DNA of 64,000 bases from Ligula intestinalis (taxonomy: Eukaryota > Platyhelminthes > Cestoda > Diphyllobothriidea > Diphyllobothriidae). A program made the position numbers and the translations under genes. The first letter of the stretch is position 1; each line of letters starts with the position of its first letter. The notes below the pieces were generated by a model, which was given only the letters and a program-made list of their open reading frames with translations, ran no database searches and was not told the DNA's origin. The DNA lies in contig JAYGXS010000009.1 in NCBI GenBank assembly GCA_036362985.1, forward strand, positions 19,210,634 to 19,274,633, read 5' to 3'. This document shows positions 61,789 through 64,000 of this stretch, one piece after another.

Positions 61789-62571
61789 CAGTAGCAGGAG
61801 TGGTAGCAGTAGTAGTAGTAGTATTAGTACTAGCAGCGGTAGCAGAAGTAGTAATAGTGGTGGTAGTAGTAGTAGTAGTGGTGGTAGTAGTAGTGGTGGT
61901 AGTAGTAGTAGAAGTAGTAGTAGTAGTAGTAGCAGCAACAGTATGAGTAGTAGTCGTAGTAGTATTACAAGGCCAAGACATAGAAGCAGCTCCCTGTAAT
62001 CTGCGAGCTCCGGGAGGGTCACAGCTATTCTTCTTCTTCTTCTTTCCCAGCCTTCGGCCCATTCCGCTTCCTGGTTGCTAACCCGTTCGCTCTTCTCTGG
62101 CTCCCTTTCCTCTAGTAGACTATAGCACAAATCACACAGTTATTTTGAGTTGACCCAAGTGTGAAAAACTCAACTCAAATTAAGCAAATCTGCCAAACCA
62201 ACCTAATAACACACTGTTATTGACGGGCATAACTCTCACCACCAGAATTACAAACTAAGATTTGGTTAAATGCAGCACTTACAGAGGTGCGAAAGCGTTC
62301 CACAAATTTGTGAATAATGATAAGCCAGGGTATGTGAGCCAGCTCCTTGGCAGGCAGGGTGTCCAGATCATGATCTGGTTGGTTGGCCAGCTTCACCAGG
62401 GCGGGCAATGGCCGGTCAAGACGAAAGTCCGGCCGAGTGGAGTCCGGATGCGACTCAATGATGGCGTGCTCGAGCACTGAGACGCGTAGGTAACCCAAGA
62501 AGCCGGTGCTGTTGCAGATAACGATGGGGATTCGGGCCGGTGAGACTATCCGGCTGAGTCGTAAGAGTTGG
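35384..62571 (-). CDS. NAE1: NAE1 (APPBP1), NEDD8-activating enzyme E1 regulatory subunit, nine 3' exons (gene overview)
   Basis: Nine minus-strand coding segments (62571-62283, 55049-54989, 51895-51777, 50326-50240, 45367-45071, 42451-42415, 41850-41764, 38925-38603, 35548-35384) splice with matching phases into about 487 residues ending at TGA. Recognisable landmarks in order are HAIIESHPD, IPWLIIIHK, PTFWRLVSALRDF, DLPDMTSDSGRYL, VIRCRSLEEV, SDDYVY and CRFGGGEVHSIAAFMGG followed by AAQEVIKLATHQFVP. Family role: NAE1 pairs with UBA3 to form the E1 that activates NEDD8 for cullin neddylation; this subunit lacks the catalytic cysteine. About 140-150 N-terminal residues (most of the Rossmann-type adenylation half) lie beyond the right edge. 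Introns range from 0.56 to 7.2 kb and host a Helitron, a Penelope-like element and nested LINEs. Confidence 0.93.
35549..36840. other. NAE1 intron: CT/GA microsatellite and an unrecognised 153-codon minus-strand frame
   Basis: A (GA)n run of about 25 bases (35551-35574) adjoins the NAE1 acceptor. The minus-strand frame 36259-35798 reads GVAKNRKPEKAGLCYDPRLV and LVIDTYCKLARLFFAKPTEE among others. I do not recognise it. The phrase GTACCAGGC-CGGGTCATAACA inside it recurs near 19605-19627, so it is probably part of a mobile element. An RTE-B-flank-like block lies near 36610-36740. Confidence 0.35.
37260..37350 (-). repeat. Interspersed repeat D, inverted copy
   Basis: Reverse complement of the 30490-30600 block, including TTTTGTACACAATAAACCCT read on the plus strand. 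Confidence 0.65.
37660..37700 (-). ncRNA. Hammerhead-ribozyme-like motif
   Basis: Minus strand: CTGATGA (37695-37689, the classical core), a helix-II candidate with one U-U mismatch, CGAAAC with GAAA at 37669-37666, then TTCGGTC. It has the best CUGAUGA box in the window, but helix III/I pairing is not clear. It may be the pseudo-LTR of a lost Penelope-like copy. Confidence 0.45.
38603..38925 (-). CDS. NAE1: NAE1 exon 8 in window, with an acidic/alanine-rich insertion
   Basis: 323 nt: two bases, then 107 codons. It begins LLPTHEENDSMLWYFVLRAA, continues EEGRWPGSSNHW and ends ASGLAVNSVSDDYVY before a gtgagt donor. Between the WPG-x-SN motif and the closing helix lies about 40 residues (AGRAEKVARLRDGENAGEAAARGD region) where relatives have only about 12, so this worm protein has an inserted charged loop. 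Acceptor is ttttaccag. Confidence 0.92.
38926..39950. other. NAE1 intron, no gene
   Basis: No coding content recognised. 39460-39560 weakly resembles the SINE tail. Confidence 0.4.
39959..39988 (-). ncRNA. Degenerate hammerhead-like motif
   Basis: Minus strand: TTAAGGA in place of CUGANGA (two changes), a strong helix II (GATTCCC/GGGATC with one bulge), then TGAAACGTCAGG and AATAAA. The GAAAC-GTC-AGG part is intact, so this looks like a decayed pseudo-LTR ribozyme. Confidence 0.4.
40210..40360. repeat. RTE-B-flank/SINE-like repeat fragment
   Basis: CACCTGCGCCTAATCCTGCC, TCCGGTCTTGTTCACCAGG and GTAGGTGCAGCGAAAGTCTA correspond to the family seen at 17220-17320, 26210-26300 and 29290-29400. 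Confidence 0.45.
40455..40600 (-). repeat. Left inverted pseudo-LTR of a Penelope-like element
   Basis: About 140 bases, the inverse of 41405-41546 at roughly 85-90% by eye. On the minus strand it contains ATGACGA, helix II GGAAGCG/CGCTTTT and TAAACGTCAGC: the hammerhead frame with C3 and G12 positions mutated. It lies 3' of the minus-strand endonuclease frame. Confidence 0.7.
40752..41354 (-). mobile_element. Penelope-like element fragment between inverted pseudo-LTRs: RT tail and GIY-YIG endonuclease
   Basis: A 200-codon minus-strand frame: FWLAIPYVNNVSEAAAGILK, GIGLAHRLESTIRKQLIRPK, VVYSVPCQDCSAGYIGETGR and RLGTRLHEHQLAINRKEKLS, then HTAYQPLRKR. The endonuclease motif GYIGETGRRLGTRLHEH is intact. 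Only the last part of the RT connection remains, so about four-fifths of a full protein is missing. It is flanked by 140-bp inverted repeats at 40455-40600 and 41405-41546. Sense to NAE1, inside its seventh visible intron (41763-38926). Confidence 0.87.
41405..41546 (+). repeat. Right inverted pseudo-LTR of the same Penelope-like element
   Basis: Inverse of 40455-40600. It ends TTCTTCTTCCTTTTCCGGAG, matching the CCGGAAGAGAGAGAAGAAGA at the start of the left arm. It carries the hammerhead-like motif listed separately. Confidence 0.72.
41451..41490 (+). ncRNA. Hammerhead-ribozyme-like motif, best preserved
   Basis: CTGACGA (41454-41460), a 7-bp helix II AGAAGCG/CGCTTTT (one G-U) closed by AACA, GAAA (41480-41483), C, then GTC cleavage triplet (41485-41487) and AGC, which pairs with GCT immediately before the core. 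The palindromic ACGT across helix III is the arrangement described for minimal Penelope hammerheads that work as dimers. Established for the family; activity here is inferred only. Confidence 0.65.
41764..41850 (-). CDS. NAE1: NAE1 exon 7 in window
   Basis: 87 nt: two bases, 28 codons, then one base. It reads RNAAYLKVIRCRSLEEVLKL and then SPVRSEDL. AAYLKVIRCRSLEEV is a highly recognisable NAE1 segment. Acceptor is ccctcaag, donor is gtaagt. The preceding intron is only about 560 bp, the shortest in the gene. Confidence 0.92.
42415..42451 (-). CDS. NAE1: NAE1 micro-exon 6 in window (37 nt)
   Basis: Twelve codons plus one base, VEGLTLEDVRVL, between acceptor ctttttcag and donor gtgagt. It fills the short helix between LSD of the previous exon and RNAAYLKVIRCRSL of the next, and its phase (0 in, 1 out) is exactly what the next exon requires. 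It is called on splice phase and position as much as on sequence. Confidence 0.78.
42880..43140 (-). mobile_element. Possible LINE ORF2 C-terminal fragment
   Basis: Minus-strand RGHPLKLRPDQTRVNARTLF, FNNKVVATWTALPQDVLL and FTCVNAFKSKLD. The pattern RG-x-x-x-KL...R-x-x-FF-x-x-RV-x-x-WN-x-LP-x-x-V...FK-x-x-LD is the usual C-terminus of jockey/CR1-type reverse transcriptases. Short and isolated. Confidence 0.6.
43245..43375. repeat. Interspersed repeat C, copy 3
   Basis: GTCTTTTGGGAAGAGGAGGA, AACTTTATTCCGTAAATTTT, then ACATTTCTTGGGATGCCTGC; collinear with 21225-21440. Confidence 0.65.
43985..44022 (-). ncRNA. Hammerhead-ribozyme-like motif
   Basis: Minus strand: CTGAAGA (44019-44013), perfect 6-bp helix II GGACTC/GAGTTC (one G-U) with a six-base loop, GAAA (43993-43990), then GTTCAGAACAATAAATAAA. 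The polyadenylation-like tail and flank 43850-43985 match the region at 17990-18090, so both are remnants of one Penelope-type pseudo-LTR family. The usual GUC is replaced. Confidence 0.5.
44440..44990 (+). mobile_element. RTE-type LINE 3' fragment (family RTE-B), copy 3
   Basis: Plus-strand wording DDERKLEVSDQYWLRTILRV, ERRLRWFGHFLRRQTHELIV, RRSGGPRKPLLGSVRQEMEL and SAATDRRAWRDTVDGITETG, the RTE ORF2 C-terminus broken by one stop and shifts. It matches 16100-16600 and the inverse of 34450-34780. Confidence 0.75.
45071..45367 (-). CDS. NAE1: NAE1 exon 5 in window, with low-complexity N-terminal insertion
   Basis: Ninety-nine codons between acceptor gttaacacag and donor gtaggt. The conserved part is PTFWRLVSALRDF, GCLPLRGDLPDMTSDSGRYL and SVFREQAEWAVSRLAARLSD. 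The first roughly 33 residues are Thr/Ser/Gly-rich (TTTSTTGPLGGGSSSKTPSSP) where relatives have only a few residues, so the exon carries a lineage-specific disordered insertion or uses a different acceptor from relatives. The reading frame and splice sites are otherwise clean. Confidence 0.9.
45368..46820. other. NAE1 intron, no gene; approach to the Helitron
   Basis: GT/CG-rich simple stretches at 45810-46080 and C-rich DNA at 46480-46560. The 5' end of the Helitron must lie somewhere before 46850 but could not be placed. Confidence 0.4.
46820..49897 (+). mobile_element. Helitron: degraded Rep protein without helicase, intact 3' terminus
   Basis: Plus-strand fragments in family order: a charged N-terminus (SQETQAERRLRLE, SQETEVQTLRRRE, at about 46905-47090); the domain at 47243-47668 (FLSNIIEYNGVFQMTSFGAD); the Helitron-like N domain at 47758-48918 (DADKSPRGEHQRRFNAP, SYEALQYPLMHVNGEDGYHY, FTCNPSWPKI); and 48925-49862 (DNRWIVPYCILLSKVFNAHI, QYEMGIYISSNEAF, RIYTVHPSQQEIFDLRILL). 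The Rep HUH motif reads LPNAHILVWL, with Asn where the first His belongs. Stops at 48916-48918, 49306-49308 and 49766-49768 and frameshifts break it. The frame ends at 49862 with no helicase, followed at once by a hairpin and CTAG. Confidence 0.9.
49864..49897 (+). other. Helitron 3' terminus: 8-bp hairpin plus CTAG
   Basis: GGAAGCCC (49864-49871) and GGGCTTCC (49883-49890) form a perfect 8-bp stem with an 11-base loop. GCG follows, then CTAG (49894-49897), then T (49898). Helitrons end in a hairpin a few bases before CTRR and insert before T, so this is the transposon boundary. Confidence 0.85.
49899..50239. other. NAE1 intron, no gene
   Basis: AT-rich sequence immediately after the Helitron boundary. 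Nothing recognised. Confidence 0.5.
50240..50326 (-). CDS. NAE1: NAE1 exon 4 in window
   Basis: Twenty-nine codons: IPPDVAQIFDECPGSLPADG and then TFYSCSSDN, between acceptor tttgtag and donor gtgagt. IPPDVAQIFDE is the expected NAE1 wording (IPSS-x-x-DIF-D in relatives). The cysteine-containing tail is not conserved in what I know of the family. Confidence 0.83.
51066..51087. other. Perfect 10-bp inverted repeat
   Basis: CTGACGGCGT, AC, ACGCCGTCAG: a GC-rich palindrome in AT-rich intron. The loop of 2 bases is too small for a hairpin without fraying. It could be a transposon-end remnant or a protein-binding palindrome. No neighbour suggests a role. Confidence 0.6.
51497..51521 (-). ncRNA. 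Hammerhead-ribozyme-like motif
   Basis: Minus strand: CTGACGA (51521-51515), helix II TGCC/GGCA extendable to TGCCTT/AAGGCA, GAAAC with GAAA at 51500-51497, then AGCC. Core boxes are exact and stem II is perfect. The cleavage-side sequence is not a standard triplet. Confidence 0.48.
51777..51895 (-). CDS. NAE1: NAE1 exon 3 in window
   Basis: 119 nt, with two leading bases completing the codon split from the 61-nt exon, then 39 codons. It reads DLLEKCEARGEALEP, then NFQEACRAVNTAVIETK before a gtaccc donor; acceptor is tttttctag. FQEACRAVNTA corresponds to the NAE1 helix with the A-x-x-x-VNTAL pattern. The next exon opens IPPDVAQIF, the usual continuation. Confidence 0.85.
51896..52824. other. 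NAE1 intron; short tandemly similar AT-rich blocks
   Basis: Around 51990-52120 and 52130-52240 the phrase GTGAAGGTATTGTA-CGCTATTTCG-CAACGCCT occurs twice about 145 bases apart, a diverged tandem duplication. No gene. Confidence 0.55.
52825..53195. repeat. Interspersed repeat B, copy 3
   Basis: Begins TAAGGCCCCTCTAAATATG and CCCCCCGCCCAACTGCC and ends GGATTTTTGGGCCTTT. Near-collinear with 27085-27455. Confidence 0.8.
53196..54091. other. NAE1 intron, no gene
   Basis: A weak RTE-B-flank-like block near 53215-53340. Nothing else recognised. Confidence 0.4.
54092..54300 (+). repeat. tRNA-related repeat with facing B boxes
   Basis: Plus-strand TAGCTCTGTTGGTTAGAGCA is a good tRNA D-arm/A box, and CTGGGTTCGAATCCAAC, 40 bases later, a good T-arm/B box. 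The acceptor strands do not pair, so it is not a functional tRNA. Just upstream, AGATTCGAACCCACGCC is a B box in reverse orientation. The 3' body (GGTGAATCAAATGGATTCAA) suggests a SINE. Confidence 0.6.
54300..54988. other. NAE1 intron, no gene
   Basis: Moderately AT-rich, no open frame of note. Confidence 0.5.
54989..55049 (-). CDS. NAE1: NAE1 exon 2 in window (61 nt)
   Basis: A short exon encoding HGSFPTTYADKQELKKMIST plus one base. Acceptor is cctttcag and donor is gtaaga. FPTTYADKQELKKMI sits where NAE1 proteins have the PKTYKEKEDF-type helix after the long first segment. It is supported mainly by phase fit with its neighbours and this local resemblance. Confidence 0.8.
55304..55648. repeat. 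(GTA)n array with a 10-base assembly gap
   Basis: Two blocks of (GTA)n-type repeats separated by a duplicated GATTGTTCTTTTCTACTGCG (about 55282 and 55473). Ten N bases at 55591-55600 mark an unresolved stretch, so the true length is unknown. Variant triplets (AGTATTAGCACTAGCAGCAG) resemble the array at 61660-61960. Confidence 0.9.
55642..55687. repeat. 46-bp direct repeat, left member
   Basis: GTAGTATTACAAGGCCAAGA then CATAGAAGCAGTTCCCTGTA and ATCTGC. It is repeated with one mismatch at 61959-62004. Each copy terminates a (GTA)n array. Confidence 0.85.
57598..57611. repeat. Target-site duplication, left
   Basis: CCACCTGGCACAAA, identical to 61413-61426. It marks the insertion point of the inner LINE within the RTE codons TWHK. 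Confidence 0.9.
57655..57734 (+). repeat. 16-bp minisatellite, five units, in the LINE 5' region
   Basis: Five exact-length units of the form CCYATCTCCGGAYGGA, each containing a TCCGGA-like palindrome, lie between the insertion point and the ORF start. Repeated monomers in 5' regions of LINEs can act as promoters; that is inference here. Confidence 0.85.
57828..60182 (+). CDS. Jockey/CR1-type LINE ORF (zinc finger, AP endonuclease, RT), first frame
   Basis: 784 codons from ATG to a stop created by a frameshift in the C run at about 60172-60180. Order of parts: 2A-like peptide, zinc-finger-like CSTC...CVLC-x-x-C...CITC, proline-rich linker, AP endonuclease with catalytic QESKL, GDFNAHDN and SSDH motifs, then RT fingers and palm through motif B. 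The reading resumes one frame over at 60183 (EVEMVTYADDITLL). The host gene around it is on the opposite strand, so this is an element gene only. Confidence 0.88.
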   Translation: MDLPHPARLIRILLLIAGVEPNPGPAQGTIRWFCSTCAKQIFPNQACVLCVPCNNWQHFRARDTNCSGLTSIHQDSGSSYRCITCRHPRNGPANTPAPSLPPPPMPRSATTQAASQQPSVPPPLMSLTVPDASPLSDLKILQLNCNGLSGKTDEIIKLLHDHDIKIAALQESKLSAKSKVPRFPGFAVIRRDRARNAGGGLVTLVHQSIKYQELTSAATSADSPLEELKVQVTIGPSSLTVHNVYIPPQSSCDANFRPSIVHMLTGDSKLILGDFNAHDNLWFSNLSCTRGASLAEEINNTNFGVLNTDGTSTRLPHSGTCASPDISIVSCDLLLSSSWDCLCKLSSDHLPIVITISTHASPIRNARKCFMNLRKANWPGFLSETENLFDQAPFPPDVRQGVSVFNHIMHTASKHNIPAGKVFDPIPGYPTNAATLSRERDVTQAQNPQHPSLPAMTSEISRLVNEHKRTIWQEKLATFSSRTNTSKLWQTIKSIGRGAPAPPNQVIKFNGIPKKTDRDIANQFNVHFTTVAVHKSSKNSRIVKHRSCKPLLMPLQFSAHDTTTAIKRAKNSKAFGPDDITMVHLKHIGPRGVAFLTRLFNLSLSTCHIPAIWKMAHILPSHKAGKDSAVSDSYRPISLLSPAVKILERLILPSLNRHANLQEHQHGFRAFHSTTSALQRVTDRIACGFNKTKPADRTVMVALDLNKAFDWVNIDTLMTSLMDSSLPNELCRWLNCYLRGRQTRVEFSGTLSKARNSRTGVPQCSVISPSLFNIYMADLPNPPP
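60183..61287 (+). pseudogene. Continuation of the LINE ORF after the frameshift
   Basis: Carries RT motif C TYADDITLL, motif D-like KQLKLSASKSSVTLF, a TAA at 60409-60411 just before YPKLLGLTLD (motif E), thumb and connection (WAKVQRVENAALRIATGCVN) and a C-terminal Cys/His finger. Both breaks are single-base-scale, so the copy is young or recently active by retrotransposon standards. Confidence 0.85.
61413..61426. repeat. Target-site duplication, right
   Basis: CCACCTGGCACAAA directly after the (CAA)n tail; the RTE reading frame resumes here. Confidence 0.9.
61643..61958. repeat. (GTA)n array at the RTE 3' end
   Basis: Triplet array with ordered variants. A unit of about 123 bp (GCAGGAGTGGTAGCAGTAGT start at 61671 and 61794) is duplicated inside it. 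RTE elements commonly end in short tandem repeats, so this is probably the element tail. Confidence 0.85.
61959..62004. repeat. 46-bp direct repeat, right member
   Basis: One mismatch (C for T) from 55642-55687. Sequence beyond CTGC differs on the two sides, so the repeat border is sharp. Confidence 0.85.
62283..62571 (-). CDS. NAE1: NAE1 exon 1 in window
   Basis: 289 nt with one leading base completing a split codon, then 96 codons. It reads QLLRLSRIVS, then IPIVICNSTGFLGYLRV, HAIIESHPDSTRPDFRLDRP and IPWLIIIHKFVERFRTS. Acceptor is tttctag, donor is gtaagt. Length and wording match the NAE1 segment that follows the adenylation core. The preceding exon must end in phase 2 and was not seen between 62572 and 64000. 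Confidence 0.92.
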
Positions 62572-64000
62572 CTAGAAAGAGACGAAGGTGAAAGTCTTTT
62601 TTTCTGAGGCGAAAGAGATACGTCTCAGTGGGATGATTCAGGGTCAGTCAGCCTCATTATTATCAGCAGGAAACTTCGGGCAAAGCGTCAAAATATACTG
62701 ATGGGTAGAAGTCACTAGTGACAGAAACAGAGGCGAGTACGAGGAAGTAATACAAAACGGTAGGCGATTTGTAACTGTCACTAATTATGAGTTTAAGCAA
62801 GGATTCGAAACGCTACGCCAGCAAACTTCATGTTCTGGTGATCGCACCGTTTTCTGGGATTGCATTACGGATAAGCAGACATAAGCAAAAGGCACTGGAG
62901 AAATGGAAGGCTTTCCAGTCAGCTAAAGAAAGTTGACAAAAAGTTACTACGTAAACGGTATATTCATTAAATTTCAATGTTCGATCATTACACGAAGCGA
63001 TTGGTTTTGCTTGAATGCACTCAGGGCACGTTGACTTCATCTTAACTACGTTTTCTCAAAAAGGTGAAATCACTCTTTTGAACGTCTTTTCCAGAAGTGT
63101 ATTCTATCGCACCTCCGCGAGATTACTGATCCTGCTTACAACGCCTGCTGACATGTTTAACGGTATTATGAGATTTCAGCAACAGTAGTTTACGTAGTCC
63201 CCCTCATTAATCTCTACTCCCAGCATGCTGTCCTACGAAAACTGTGATTATAGGGTTTTATGGGTGGGGGATTAGGACACGCAGTGGAATATACTTCAAT
63301 AAATGCTATATGCATTTTTGTTTTACTGTATTTAGAAGTGTTGTTGATTTATATATGTAGCTTTTCCTAATCTGAATTATCATTTAACTTGTTGCGAAAA
63401 AACTCGATTATCAAATTGCATGTTTCTTGAATTTCCCGAAAAGTTGAAGTAGTGGTTAGGAGGTCGTCTACTTCAACTTACCCGAGGTCCAACTTACCGT
63501 TCTGGAGTTAGATTAGTATAATCCGCGGCGCCAAGCGCCGCGCACACCTTCAATTTACATGCGGAACAACCTGCTACCACCGGCCGCGGGTAGCAACTTC
63601 GACTAACATTTTTTTCACCTTACACGTACTTCTAAAAATTTCCTTATCTGCCTATCCTATTTCCGTAGCCCCCAAAACCCTATAACCACCATTTGCATAG
63701 GACAAAATGGTGGGACTTGCGGTATATGAGGGAGACTACATAAGTTACTTTTGCCGAGATTTCTGATGGTTGACATAACTTACGATAAGATAAACTACCA
63801 ACTTTAATAACGTGCAATGAAACAGACAGTGTGGAAAAATAGACCGAAATAACTAACAAGAGGCATAACTTCCTAAAAAATCTAAAACATTGTTTCTCAA
63901 GTACGAATTTAAAGCAGGCGCACTTAGCAGGATTCTATGTATATAAATACAGTTCGGGACGGCTTGTCAGCTGTTTCCTTCTTTTGCATAAAGTAGAGAA
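62572..64000. other. NAE1 upstream intron, no exon recognised
   Basis: AT-rich, short frames only. The next NAE1 exon upstream (adenylation core) must lie beyond base 64000 or be too short to spot. Confidence 0.5.

Noticed and set aside
61585..62130. Poly-Leu, poly-Ser and poly-Thr frames over the (GTA)n array
   Set aside because: Low-complexity artefacts of the triplet repeat in different frames, not membrane or mucin-like genes.

Overview
This is a piece of an animal nuclear genome: split host genes with GT-AG introns sit in DNA packed with retroelements. The mix (Penelope-like elements with GIY-YIG endonuclease, RTE-type and CR1/jockey-type LINEs, tRNA-derived SINEs, a Helitron, trinucleotide microsatellites, small exons in multi-kb introns) fits a repeat-rich flatworm. 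My best guess is a pseudophyllidean tapeworm (Spirometra/Schistocephalus/Dibothriocephalus type), but that is inference from element composition and not proven by the sequence.

Two host genes are present and point towards each other. The first, on the + strand, is the 3' part of the mitochondrial half-ABC transporter ABCB7 (Atm1 type). Seven exons run from 7210 to 30092, are all phase 0, and encode 457 residues covering the last membrane helices and the whole nucleotide-binding domain. The second, on the - strand, is NAE1/APPBP1, the regulatory subunit of the NEDD8-activating E1. Nine exons run from 62571 down to 35384 and encode about 487 C-terminal residues. The 5' exons of both genes lie outside the window or were not recognised. 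About 5.3 kb of repeats separates the two stop codons.

Left edge (1-4300): two Penelope-like fragments arranged head to head, then a minus-strand CR1/jockey-type LINE with ORF1 and the endonuclease half of ORF2. ABCB7 introns (7387-29852): Penelope-like GIY-YIG fragments at 8.0, 14.5 and 18.4 kb, a 335-bp tandem repeat at 10.0-10.8 kb, inverted pairs of a tRNA-SINE at 11.0-11.4 and 27.5-27.8 kb, an RTE 3' end at 16-17.4 kb, and several interspersed repeat families. Between the genes (30.1-35.4 kb): repeats only, including an inverted second copy of the RTE 3' end. NAE1 introns (35.5-62.3 kb): a Penelope-like copy bounded by inverted pseudo-LTRs carrying hammerhead-ribozyme motifs (40.4-41.6 kb), a Helitron with a degraded Rep and a recognisable 3' end (46.8-49.9 kb), and an RTE LINE at 55.7-61.6 kb into which a nearly full-length jockey-type LINE has inserted with a 14-bp target-site duplication.

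The signals most worth following are the hammerhead-like motifs (six with intact core elements and four degenerate), the Penelope-like element with inverted pseudo-LTRs, the Helitron that lost its helicase but kept its 3' hairpin and CTAG end, and the nested LINE with a 2A-like peptide at its N-terminus. No complete new system was found. All mobile elements seen here are broken by stops, frameshifts or truncation.
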